Origin: Archangium sp.
GTDB taxonomy: Bacteria > Myxococcota > Myxococcia > Myxococcales > Myxococcaceae
Assembly: GCA_030681645.1 (NCBI GenBank)
Contig: JAUXRX010000007.1
Location: 124,001-188,000, forward strand
DNA: 64,000 bases
Reading direction: 5' to 3'
Position 1 is the first letter of the stretch. Every line of letters starts with the position of its first letter. This document shows, piece by piece, positions 52,183 through 60,254 of this stretch. The notes beneath the pieces were generated by a model. The model had not been told where the DNA came from, searched no databases, and saw only the letters and a list, made by a program, of their open reading frames with translations. A program made the translations under genes and the position numbers.

Positions 52183-52910
52183 AACGAAACCACCCCTTCT
52201 TTCTCCGTCCACCCTTCGAGGGCGTTCTGGAGCCGGACCCTCACGTAGCGGCCGGAGGTCTCCATGATGCGCACCTTGAGCCCGGCGTGCACCTCAAACG
52301 ACACCTTCGCGGTGTCGCCCGGGTACTCGCGCACCATGGCCGACTCGGGCATCACGATCGCCTCGACCACGGTGGCCTGCACGTGGGCGTGGACGGCGAG
52401 CGTGGCGCCCAGCGCCGTGCCCACCAGCAGCAAGAGCGCGGTGACGAGCCCCGGCACCACGCGCGAGCCCGCCTCCCGCTTCCACGTCAGCCAGAGCAGC
52501 ACGAAGCCCAGCCACCACACCACCAGGAACGCGATGCCCACCACCTGCTCGTCGGTCGCCTCGGCCAGCCGCTGGGTGAAGGGCACGGCGCCTTCTTCAC
52601 CCACGACCTGGTCCACCTGGCGCTGCCGGGCGACGGCGAGGTTGGCCCCGATGTCGTCGTCGTCAGACAAGCGGCGCGCGCGCTCGAGGAAGAGGATGGC
52701 GGGGCCCAGCTCGCCCGCGGCGAGGTGGGTGGTGCCCAGGTTGAACAGCACGTCGGCGCCGCCCAGGTCGGCCTGGAGCAGCTTCTCGTAGCGTTCCTTC
52801 GCGGTGGCGAACTCGCCCTTGTAATAGGCGTCGTTGCCCTCGACGAAGAGCGACTGCGCTTCCTGCGGCGTGTACTGCGCGAGCACCAACGCGAGGACGA
52901 GCGCGGTCAC
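52179..52910 (-). CDS. BatE-like TPR protein with SH3-like tail
   Basis: The 243-residue protein has a signal peptide, two TPR units (AQSLFVEGNDAYYKGEFATA, YEKLLQADLGGADVLFNLGT), two membrane segments (about 127-145 and 153-173) and a C-terminal SH3-like domain (GLKVRIMETSGRYVRVRLQN). This layout is that of BatE, the last gene of Bat operons. Its start overlaps the batD stop (ATGA), and its stop overlaps the ABC ATPase start. Bat proteins are linked to oxidative stress tolerance and envelope integrity, with no known reaction. Confidence 0.82.
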   Translation of the reverse strand: MTALVLALVLAQYTPQEAQSLFVEGNDAYYKGEFATAKERYEKLLQADLGGADVLFNLGTTHLAAGELGPAILFLERARRLSDDDDIGANLAVARQRQVDQVVGEEGAVPFTQRLAEATDEQVVGIAFLVVWWLGFVLLWLTWKREAGSRVVPGLVTALLLLVGTALGATLAVHAHVQATVVEAIVMPESAMVREYPGDTAKVSFEVHAGLKVRIMETSGRYVRVRLQNALEGWTEKEGVVSL

Positions 52911-54757
52911 GACCAGCCCTCCATCGCCGCGGCGGCTTCGCTGAGCGCGCGGCGGCGCGCGGCCGATTCACCCATGCCCGGCGCGTAGCGGCCCAGGTCA
53001 CAGGTCTCGAGCACGGCCACGATGCGCGCGCGCTCGGCCTCGCCGATGCCGGCCTCGGTCAGCTTCGCCACCAGGTCTGCGCGCACCAGGCCCGTCACCG
53101 GCGTGCCGAGGCGCGCGCTCATGAAGCTGGTGAGGGCGCGCTCGACCTCGGCGTAGAAGTCGGCGGTCGAGCCGCGGGTGAGCAGCTTGTCGGCGGCGGC
53201 CAGTCGCTTGCGCGCGGCGCGGGCCTGCTTCTTTTTCTGCGACTCGGGGGTCTCGGCGCCGACCGCTCCGCGCGCGAAGAGGAAGGCGCCCAGCAGCAGC
53301 GTGAGCGCCAGCGGGGCCACGGCCAGCGGCAGGAACCAGCGCTGAGCGGTCAACGAGGCCCGCGGCGTGGAGAAGTGCGCGGTGTGCCGCAGTGACTTGA
53401 GCCCGCCGGCCACCAGCTGGTTCTTCGGGCCGTCCAGGCCGGTGGGCATGCCCGGGTTGGTCACCACGTTCGCGCCGCCCGCGCCGGGCTTCACCTTGAT
53501 GGTGATCTCGTCGATGCGCATCTCGTCGTACTTGCGCGCCTCGGGATCGAAGAAGGGCACGGTGAAGGCGGGGAGCACGAAGGTGCCGGTCTGCTGCGGC
53601 ACGAGGGTGTACTCGACCACGCGGGTGCCTCCGACGTGCGACTTGCTGGTGTTGGGCTTGTCGCTGGTCTCGGGGTCGAACACCTTGAAGGCCGCCGGCG
53701 CGCCGAGCGCGGGCAGTTGCACGGTCTGCAGGTTGCCACGCCCCTCGAGGATCAGCTTCACCTGCACGGGCTCGCCCAACGCGACCTCGGTCTGCGACAC
53801 CTCGCGCGAGAGGCGCCAGCGCCCCACCACCGTGGTGGCCGGGCCGGGCGGGAGGCTGCGCACCACCAGCTTGAGCTCGTTGCCTTTCCGGTGCACCCGG
53901 CGGCCCGCGTAGAAGATGCCGGTGGTGATGTCGGCTTCGGGCGCCTCGATGGTGATGGTGCCGGCCTTCAAGGGGAAGATCGCCTTCTGCCGCAGCAGGT
54001 ACTCGCGGTACGGCACGCCGCCCACCACGCGCTGCTCGGACATGAGCTGGCTGGGGGTCTTGAAGTCCTGGCTCAAGAAGCCGTCGAGCTTCGGCATCGT
54101 CACCGTGTCGACCGAGGAGAGATCGACGCGCGAGTAGAGGTGAATGGTGACCATCACCTGCTCGCCCACGTACGCCTCGCTCTTGTCGAGGGTCATGCGC
54201 AGGAACAGATCGGAATCACCGCGCGGCACGGTGGGCTCGTCGATGCGCGGTTCCCCGCCGAGCGGATCGTCGTCTTCTTCCATGCCGGGGAAGCCGGGGA
54301 ACCCGGGGGGGAAGCCGAAGGGGTTGCTGGGCGCCTGGCGCTTCGGGCGCTCGGGCGCGAGGCGGCCGCGCACCACCTCGATGGTGACGGGCCTGGTCTT
54401 GAGCAACCGCGACGCGGTCTGCAGCGCCGCGGCGGGAATGGTGAGGTGCCCCGGGCGATTGGCCCGCATGGTGAGCGTGTGCTTCTGCACCTGGGTCATC
54501 ACGCCCGCGCCGCCGGGCCCCACCGAGTAGCTCATCTGCGTCGACTGGCTGCGGCCGAGCACCTCGAAGTCTTCCGCGGCGGGGAGTTGCAGCACCGCGC
54601 CTTCCGGCGCGTTGGCCACCACGATCTCGAGACGGAACGTGTCTTCAGTGCCGACCTTCTCGCGGTCGGCCTGCATGGTGACCTCCACCTCTGCGCGCGC
54701 CGGGCCGGCCGCGAGCAGGAGGAGGGTGACGAGAATGGCGCTACCAGTCCTTGCCAT
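52907..54757 (-). CDS. BatD-like (oxygen tolerance) membrane protein
   Basis: The 616-residue protein has a signal peptide (LLLLAAGPARAEVEV), two or three beta-sandwich domains typical of BatD, a Pro/Gly/Phe linker (FGFPPGFPGFPGMEEDDD), one C-terminal membrane segment (about residues 475-497) and a cytosolic helical tail. ATG 54757 is chosen because AGGAG lies eight bases upstream; a GTG at 54766 is possible. The start overlaps the end of the batB-batC gene. Confidence 0.88.
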   Translation of the reverse strand: MARTGSAILVTLLLLAAGPARAEVEVTMQADREKVGTEDTFRLEIVVANAPEGAVLQLPAAEDFEVLGRSQSTQMSYSVGPGGAGVMTQVQKHTLTMRANRPGHLTIPAAALQTASRLLKTRPVTIEVVRGRLAPERPKRQAPSNPFGFPPGFPGFPGMEEDDDPLGGEPRIDEPTVPRGDSDLFLRMTLDKSEAYVGEQVMVTIHLYSRVDLSSVDTVTMPKLDGFLSQDFKTPSQLMSEQRVVGGVPYREYLLRQKAIFPLKAGTITIEAPEADITTGIFYAGRRVHRKGNELKLVVRSLPPGPATTVVGRWRLSREVSQTEVALGEPVQVKLILEGRGNLQTVQLPALGAPAAFKVFDPETSDKPNTSKSHVGGTRVVEYTLVPQQTGTFVLPAFTVPFFDPEARKYDEMRIDEITIKVKPGAGGANVVTNPGMPTGLDGPKNQLVAGGLKSLRHTAHFSTPRASLTAQRWFLPLAVAPLALTLLLGAFLFARGAVGAETPESQKKKQARAARKRLAAADKLLTRGSTADFYAEVERALTSFMSARLGTPVTGLVRADLVAKLTEAGIGEAERARIVAVLETCDLGRYAPGMGESAARRRALSEAAAAMEGWS

Positions 54758-56729
54758 TGGGGTCACTCCTGGGGGTCTTCTGTTTGAAGCGCCACAGCTG
54801 GAGGTTCTTCTCGCTGCTCTTGAGCGAGTCGAGGAGTTTCTCTGCGTCCTTCCGGCTCACGTCGACCCCTCCATCGGGGAGGAGCTGCGGCTTTCCTTCC
54901 TGGGCCGCGCCGGCGTCCTGCGCGTCGGCGCCGCCGTCGCTGCCTCCGTCGCCGGGCTCGCTCTGCTCGGACGCGCCGCCGTCGCCCTGCTTTTCCTTTT
55001 CTCCCTGGCCGCCGTCACCCGAGCCGCCGTCGCCTTCGCCGCCGTCGCCGGGGCCTCCGCCGTCGGTGCCACCGTCTGCCCCGCCGTCCGAGCCACCGTC
55101 GCCGTCGCCGCCGTCGGGTTTGCCGCCATCGGGTCTCCCTGCGTCAGAGCCTCCATCGGTGACGCCGCCGTCCATGCCTGCATCGGGCTTGCCGCCATCG
55201 TGCCCGCCGCCGTCCGGAGTACCGCCGTCGCTGCCCTGTTGTTCCTTCGGCGGCAGGTTCTTGAGCAGCACCTCGAGGTTGTGACGCGCCAGCTCGTCTT
55301 CCGGGTTCTTGCGCAGGGCGGCGCGGTATTCCTTCACCGCCTGCTGCTTGTCGCCCGCGGCGGCGGCGACGTTGCCGAGGTTGTAGTGGATCTTGCCGGC
55401 CAGCTCGCCCGAGCGATCGAGATCGAGCGCAGCCTGGAACGCCGCCTTCGCCTCGTCGTTGCGGTCCAGCTTGTGGAGCGCGAGGCCCCGATTGTACTGC
55501 ACGCGCGCGTCAGACGGCTTGTCCTGGAGCGCGGCGTCGTAGTGCTTGAGCGCTTCCTCGAACTTCTGCGCGTCGTACGCCTCGGTGCCGAGCTCGATCT
55601 CGGGGTGGTTCTTCTCGAGGGGGCCGGCCGCCTGGGCCTGACCTGCCAGCACCGCCACGGCGAGCGCGGCCACCTTCGAGGCGCGCCGCCACGACGGGAG
55701 GATCATCAGGCCGAGGATGAGGAAGGCGATGCCGATGGCGAGGAAGGGCTGGTACGCCTCGCCGTACTTCATGGTGACGCGGCTCTCGAGCTCGCTCTTC
55801 TGGAGCGAGTCGATGATCTTCACCACGTCGCCCATGGCCACGCCGCGCGGTTGGTAGAAGAACTCGCCGCCGGTGGCCGAGGCGACGCGGGTGAGGCCCG
55901 CGCGATCGAGGTGGCTGATCACCGTGACGCCGTTCTCGTCTTTCTTGTAGCCGACCACGTCGCCACCCTTGTTGAGGATGGGGATCGGCTCGCCCGAGTC
56001 GCTGCCGATGCCGATGGCCAGCACGCGCGCGCCGAATTCCTTGAGCGAGTCGATGCCCTCGCCGATGTCGCCGGTCATGTCTTCGCCGTCGGACAGCAGC
56101 ACCACCACCCGGTCCTTCGCGCCGCGATCGGCGTTCTCCAGCACCTGCCGCGAGAGCAGCAGCGCCGCGCCGATGTTGGTGCCGCCCTGGGGCATCGACT
56201 CGGGGTCGACCGCGCGGAGGAAGAGCTTGGCCGCCGCGTAGTCCGAGGTGAGCGGGCACTGGATGAAGGCGTCCCCCGCGAAGACCACCAGGCCGACGCG
56301 ATCGCCCTTGAGCGAGTCGAGCAGCGAGGTGAGCTCGAGCTTGGCGCGCTCGAGGCGCGAGGGCGTCACGTCGCGCGCGTACATCGACTTCGAGGCGTCG
56401 AGCGCCACCACCACGTCGATGCCGCGGCGCTTGGCGACCTCGGCCTTCTCGCCGCACTGCGGCTGCGCGAGCGCGAGCGCGAAGAAGACGAGGGCAGCGG
56501 TGTACGCGGTGCTCTGGATCGACGGGAGCACCACCGAGACGCCCGGCGCGAGCACCTCGGCCAGGCGGTTCGGCACGGCCTTCGAGAGCCGCTTGCTGCG
56601 CCGCACCGAGACCACGATGGCGATGAGGCCCAGCAGCAGCGCCACGAGGATCCCCAGGAGGAACCAGGGCTGCGCGAAGCCGGCCTTGTAGCCGAGCAGG
56701 GTGAAGCGCCAGGGCATCATCCCGGTCAC
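54741..56729 (-). CDS. BatB-BatC fusion: membrane vWA domain joined to TPR domain
   Basis: The 662-residue protein starts like BatB: membrane segments at about 22-40 and 72-90, a vWA domain with MIDAS motif DASKSM (D111, S113, S115), and a third segment near 328-344. A second hydrophobic stretch ending AGQAQA (352-368) looks like the old signal peptide of BatC, followed by TPR units (379-485), an Asp/Gly-rich linker (about 500-605, many DGG repeats) and a short tail. BatB and BatC are usually separate genes. GTG 56729 overlaps the batA stop (GTGA). A start further upstream is not needed. Confidence 0.87.
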   Translation of the reverse strand: MTGMMPWRFTLLGYKAGFAQPWFLLGILVALLLGLIAIVVSVRRSKRLSKAVPNRLAEVLAPGVSVVLPSIQSTAYTAALVFFALALAQPQCGEKAEVAKRRGIDVVVALDASKSMYARDVTPSRLERAKLELTSLLDSLKGDRVGLVVFAGDAFIQCPLTSDYAAAKLFLRAVDPESMPQGGTNIGAALLLSRQVLENADRGAKDRVVVLLSDGEDMTGDIGEGIDSLKEFGARVLAIGIGSDSGEPIPILNKGGDVVGYKKDENGVTVISHLDRAGLTRVASATGGEFFYQPRGVAMGDVVKIIDSLQKSELESRVTMKYGEAYQPFLAIGIAFLILGLMILPSWRRASKVAALAVAVLAGQAQAAGPLEKNHPEIELGTEAYDAQKFEEALKHYDAALQDKPSDARVQYNRGLALHKLDRNDEAKAAFQAALDLDRSGELAGKIHYNLGNVAAAAGDKQQAVKEYRAALRKNPEDELARHNLEVLLKNLPPKEQQGSDGGTPDGGGHDGGKPDAGMDGGVTDGGSDAGRPDGGKPDGGDGDGGSDGGADGGTDGGGPGDGGEGDGGSGDGGQGEKEKQGDGGASEQSEPGDGGSDGGADAQDAGAAQEGKPQLLPDGGVDVSRKDAEKLLDSLKSSEKNLQLWRFKQKTPRSDPNGKDW

Positions 56730-57742
56730 GGGAACACCCTGAGCAGCGTCGACTTGAGGAAGAACTCGATCACCAGCAGCAGCGCAGCCAGCAACAGGAA
56801 CTCGTGGAAGAGCTCGCGGTAGGTGGCCATCGCGCCGCCTTCCATCAACTTGCTGCGCTCGAGCGAGTCGAGGACCTTCTGCAGGCCTTCCTTGAGCGAG
56901 TCGCGATCGGTGGCGCGGAAGAACTCGCCGCCGGTCATGGTGGCCATCTGGGTGAGCAGCTCGGGGTTGATGGGGATCTCGACGTCGCGCCACGCGGTCT
57001 GGCCGAAGATGTCCTGGCCTGCGGGGAAGGGCACCTTGCCGCCCTTGCCCACGAGGATGCTGTACACGGGGATCTTGAGGGCCCTGGCCGCCTCGGCCGC
57101 GTCGAGCGGGGAGACCCGGCCTGCGTTGTTGTCGCCGTCGGTGATCAACACCACCACCCGGCTCTTGGCTTCCGAATCACGCAGGCGGTTGAGCGCCGTG
57201 GCGACCGCGTCACCGATGGCGGTGCCGTCTTCGAGCACGCGGGTGCGCAGCTGCTTGATGACCTCCTTGAGCACGCCGTAGTCGAGCGTGAGCGGGGCCT
57301 GCGTGTAGGCCGCGCCCGAGAACACCACCAGGCCGATGCGATCGTTCGAGCGGCCGGCGAGGAACTCGGTGAGCACCTCTTTCGCCACGTGCAGCCGGTT
57401 GTTCGGGCGGAAGTCGGCGGCCTCCATCGAGGTGGAGAGGTCGAGGGCGATCATGATGTCGATGCCTTCGACCGAGAGATCCTTGATGCGGCTGTCCCGC
57501 TCCTGCGGCCGGGCGAGCGCGACCACCGCCAGGACGAACGCGGCGATGCGCAGGGCAGGCAGCATCCACAACATGAACGGGCGCACCCCGCGGCCCTGCT
57601 TGAAGAGCTGGCTGGCCGCCGAGAAGCGCAGCACGGCGCGCTTCTTCTTCTCCACGTACGCCCAGACCAGGAACACCGGCACCAGCACCAGGAGCCAGAG
57701 CATCTGCGGGCTGTGGAAGCTGGAGAGGTCCCAGAGGTTCAT
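56726..57742 (-). CDS. BatA-like vWA membrane protein
   Basis: The 338-residue protein has two N-terminal membrane segments (about 12-30 and 57-78), a vWA domain with an intact MIDAS (D101, S103, S105 in DLSTSM; later TDGDNN), and a final membrane segment near residue 325. The family is bound in the inner membrane with the vWA domain outside. No reaction is known. It is coupled by GTGA to the BatB-BatC gene and lies 82 bases after the gene at 57825. Confidence 0.9.
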   Translation of the reverse strand: MNLWDLSSFHSPQMLWLLVLVPVFLVWAYVEKKKRAVLRFSAASQLFKQGRGVRPFMLWMLPALRIAAFVLAVVALARPQERDSRIKDLSVEGIDIMIALDLSTSMEAADFRPNNRLHVAKEVLTEFLAGRSNDRIGLVVFSGAAYTQAPLTLDYGVLKEVIKQLRTRVLEDGTAIGDAVATALNRLRDSEAKSRVVVLITDGDNNAGRVSPLDAAEAARALKIPVYSILVGKGGKVPFPAGQDIFGQTAWRDVEIPINPELLTQMATMTGGEFFRATDRDSLKEGLQKVLDSLERSKLMEGGAMATYRELFHEFLLLAALLLVIEFFLKSTLLRVFP

Positions 57743-57824
57743 CGAACGGAGCCGGTAGCAGCGGAACGCTGCGCGAGACAGACAGGAGCGAAGCGGAGGT
57801 CTGGCCGAGGCGTAGAGAGCAGGA

Positions 57825-58787
57825 TCATGGGCCCCTCGACTCCGCTCGGGGTGAACGGTCCACGACCACGGCCGCCTGGGTCGAGTGAACGATGCGATAC
57901 GCGAGCTCGAGGTGCGTCTTGCACTCGTCGAGGGTCGGCAGCTGCTTGGCGTAGCGGACGAAGTCGGAAGCCTCCACGAAGGTGGTCAGGTCGGGCATCG
58001 GCAGGCCCGGCGTGGTGCGCGAGCGCAGCGCGTTGAGCAGCTCGGGCGTGGTGCTCTCGAGCGCCTCGAAGCTGTAGAGCTCGCCGAGGTAGCCGCGGGT
58101 GATCTCCGAGAGGCGGAAGTAGAACGCCTTGTACTCGCCCTTCGCGGGGAGGTTCTCGGCGGCGAGCGCGTCGAGGGCCTTCGTCACGCGCACGTGGAGC
58201 GGCTCGGGCGGCGGCACGTAGATCGGCGCGATGGCCTTCGGGCGGGCGAGGTAGCGGGAGATCGCGTAGCCGGCGGCGAGCAGGGCCAGCACCCCGCCGA
58301 GGACGTAGAGCAGCCGCCAGGACCGAATCGGCACCTCCTCGGGTGGCTTCACGTCGTACAGGTTCTCACCTTTGGTCTGCGCGTCGGGCGGCAGGCTGGA
58401 GACGATCGTCACCTTCGAGCCCGGCACGGCGAGCGTCCCGTTCCCGTCGGGTGAGGTGACGTCGAGCTCGAGGGGGGGCGTGTCGAGCGTTCCCAGCTGA
58501 AACGCGGCGACCTTCACCTGGATTGTCGTCGTTGACTGATCGGCGCCGTCAACCCGGCTCCGCTCCTGGCCGACGTAGTCGAAGTCGCCGAGATCACTCG
58601 GTGTTTTGAGCTCGTACCGCTGGGATGGATCGTGGGTGATCACGACCTCGATGGTCACGGGCTCGCCCAGCTTCACCTGGGCGGGCGTGACGCGGACACG
58701 AAGCTGCTCTGGAGGCGTCAGGCCTCCATCGGGCTCCGCGGCAAGCAGGCAGACGAGCGACAGCAGTCGGACCAAGGCGCCTTCCAC
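57825..58787 (-). CDS. BatD-like/DUF4381-type membrane protein
   Basis: The 320-residue protein has a signal peptide, a beta-sandwich domain similar to the start of BatD (RVRVTPAQVKLGEPVTIEVVI), a membrane segment at about 160-180 and a cytosolic domain with the YKAFYFRLSEITRGYLGELY helix found in DUF4381-type Bat-cluster proteins. GTG 58787 is the start. The last ten codons (RSPRAESRG and P) are made from a dispersed repeat (57832-57858), so the natural C-terminus was probably replaced. It heads the Bat operon; no MoxR or DUF58 gene is next to it. Confidence 0.75.
   Translation of the reverse strand: MEGALVRLLSLVCLLAAEPDGGLTPPEQLRVRVTPAQVKLGEPVTIEVVITHDPSQRYELKTPSDLGDFDYVGQERSRVDGADQSTTTIQVKVAAFQLGTLDTPPLELDVTSPDGNGTLAVPGSKVTIVSSLPPDAQTKGENLYDVKPPEEVPIRSWRLLYVLGGVLALLAAGYAISRYLARPKAIAPIYVPPPEPLHVRVTKALDALAAENLPAKGEYKAFYFRLSEITRGYLGELYSFEALESTTPELLNALRSRTTPGLPMPDLTTFVEASDFVRYAKQLPTLDECKTHLELAYRIVHSTQAAVVVDRSPRAESRGP
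57832..57858. repeat. dispersed repeat CCCCTCGACTCCGCTCGGGG family, copy 3
   Basis: Same 27-base word as at 42057-42083. Read on the minus strand it encodes the last nine residues but one of the gene at 57825. Confidence 0.8.
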
Positions 58788-58838
58788 ATTCCCGAGAACA
58801 CGCGACGACGCAAGGGAACTTCCGCGAATCGGGCCAGC

Positions 58839-58910
58839 TGAGTCGATGCCGTCGGGCCACCGGGGGCGCCGGTGCTTCAGGCCGCTGGTGGCCCGACGGT
58901 GATCGACTCA
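58839..58910. repeat. long inverted repeat in the divergent Bat/RHH promoter region
   Basis: Left arm 58839-58861 and right arm 58887-58910 pair over 9 + 13 bases with one small bulge, around a 25-base loop. It fills most of the space between the divergent Bat operon and the ribbon-helix-helix gene, so it could be an operator, cruciform or leader structure. Confidence 0.7.
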
Positions 58911-58939
58911 GGTGACCGGGGGGCATAGTCTCGCCGTTC

Positions 58940-59512
58940 ATGAGCCAATTCCCCATCGACGTCGATGCCGAAGCCATCTTCCTCGACGGCGGCTGGTACA
59001 CGCGCGAAGACCTGTCGCGGCGCATTCGCGCGATGCTCGACTCAGGCGACTTCAACGTGGCCCGCCCCTCGATGGCGCTGCAGGAGCTCACCCAGATGAT
59101 GCAGGGGGTGCGCACCATGGCGTTCCGCGCCCCGCCCGAGCTGGCAGACGCGCTCACCGCGCTGGCCACCCGGCTCGGCCAGTCGGTGGGGGGCGTCATC
59201 CGCGAGGCGGTCACGCAGTACATCACTGACTCCAACTCCGAGCCGATGTCGGAGCAGCAGCAGCAGCCCGCCCCGGTGCAGCTGACCCAGCAGCCGGCGC
59301 GAAGCGAAGAGACGGTGCGCGCGGCGATGCCGGTGCCGACGAGCACCACCGCCGAAGAGCTGCCCAAGGTGATCGTCGATCCTCCGGCCGCCGCGGTGAT
59401 CGCGGGCCCTGGTGCGCTCAAAGCGGCGGGGGTCGAGCCCGTCGAGCTCACCCAGCGCAAGACTGCGCCGGCCCCGGGCGATCCGGACGAGCAGCGCTGG
59501 TTCAAGCAGTAG
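58940..59512 (+). CDS. ribbon-helix-helix-type protein
   Basis: The 190-residue protein has a central ribbon-helix-helix-like segment (MAFRAPPELADALTALATRL then GQSVGGVIREAVTQYI) as in CopG/Arc-type DNA-binding proteins. The N-terminus is short and acidic; the C-terminal 80 residues are Gln/Pro/Ala-rich and disordered. ATG 58940 follows GGGG upstream. It is divergent from the Bat operon across a long inverted repeat, so it may regulate that operon; this is inference. Confidence 0.65.
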   Translation: MSQFPIDVDAEAIFLDGGWYTREDLSRRIRAMLDSGDFNVARPSMALQELTQMMQGVRTMAFRAPPELADALTALATRLGQSVGGVIREAVTQYITDSNSEPMSEQQQQPAPVQLTQQPARSEETVRAAMPVPTSTTAEELPKVIVDPPAAAVIAGPGALKAAGVEPVELTQRKTAPAPGDPDEQRWFKQ

Positions 59513-59519
59513 CGCGCAG

Positions 59520-60008
59520 TCACCTTCTCTGGTCGCGAAGGGCCAGAAGGATGGGTAGCACGAGGCGGTCCTTCGGACGGTTCGCGGCTGCCTTCACCTC
59601 GATGAGCGTGTCGAGATCCAGAACCCGCAGAGGCCGCTCGTCGACGTGCATCTCGATTGAGTGGGACAGCAACTCCTCGTAGCCCCGGCCATCGTTGAGA
59701 ACGCACAGCGTGTCGAGGTCGCCCAGCGCCGTCGACAGCAACGGCTGGCGGCCGTGAAGCAACAAGTCGCGATCTGGTCGCAGCCCGCGATTGGCCACCT
59801 CGCGGATCGTCGCGTCGAGCGTGGTGAGGGCGCCGAGCAAGCGGTCGATGTTCTCGTCGGTCCGTCGGTGAACCACATCGAGGTCCTGAGTGGTGGTCGG
59901 GGACCCGTGAAGGATCGCGGCCGCACCCCCGATGACGATAAACTCCACGCGAGCTTCCAGCAGTTTGGCGAGGAGGCCGTGAAGATCAGCGATGCGCGGA
60001 TGCGGCAT
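59520..60008 (-). CDS. nucleotidyltransferase-fold protein, possible toxin
   Basis: The 162-residue protein carries the nucleotidyltransferase signature GGAAAILHGSPTTTQDLDVV (GG at 27-28, D42 and D44 as metal ligands) as in DUF6036/AbiEii-type proteins. Such proteins can add nucleotides to tRNA or proteins and often occur as toxins with a small partner. ATG 60008 overlaps the upstream small gene by 23 bases. Whether it is active is not shown; the third acidic residue is not obvious. Confidence 0.65.
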   Translation of the reverse strand: MPHPRIADLHGLLAKLLEARVEFIVIGGAAAILHGSPTTTQDLDVVHRRTDENIDRLLGALTTLDATIREVANRGLRPDRDLLLHGRQPLLSTALGDLDTLCVLNDGRGYEELLSHSIEMHVDERPLRVLDLDTLIEVKAAANRPKDRLVLPILLALRDQRR

Positions 60009-60189
60009 GTGCCTCTCTGATGCGCACGAGATCGCGCAGGACCCGATACGCAGCGTCCAGCCTTTCCTCCGGAGATCGCTGAAGCGCTGCGTGGAGGAGG
60101 GTGAGGTCGACATCGGCCTTCGCCGCGGTCACGTCCGGGTCGAGTGAGGCGATGATCGCTTCGATTCTGCTCGGGCTCGGCTCGCTCAC
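59986..60189 (-). CDS. small partner protein, possible antitoxin
   Basis: A short helical protein (67 residues from GTG 60189; GTG 60210 also possible) with DVDLTLLHAALQRSPEERLD and YRVLRDLVRIREAH. Its 3' end overlaps the nucleotidyltransferase start, an arrangement typical of toxin-antitoxin and two-component modules. The family is not recognised. Confidence 0.55.
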   Translation of the reverse strand: MSEPSPSRIEAIIASLDPDVTAAKADVDLTLLHAALQRSPEERLDAAYRVLRDLVRIREAHAASAHR

Positions 60190-60254
60190 TGCGGAAACAT
60201 ACCTCAACACCCAAGCCCCTCAATCCCCCCCGAACTGCGCTAGATGCGACTGCC

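Noticed and set aside
55020-55240. CRISPR-like or microsatellite repeat
   Set aside because: The periodic pattern is irregular, in frame, and encodes the Asp/Gly-rich linker of a protein; there are no spacers.
54612-56822. 736-residue plus-strand frame opposite the BatB-BatC gene
   Set aside because: Its Ala/Val runs come from the DGG-coding repeats on the other strand; no domain recognised.
57739-57924. 61-residue minus-strand frame between BatA and the gene at 57825
   Set aside because: It consists largely of the dispersed repeat read in another frame and has no start signal.
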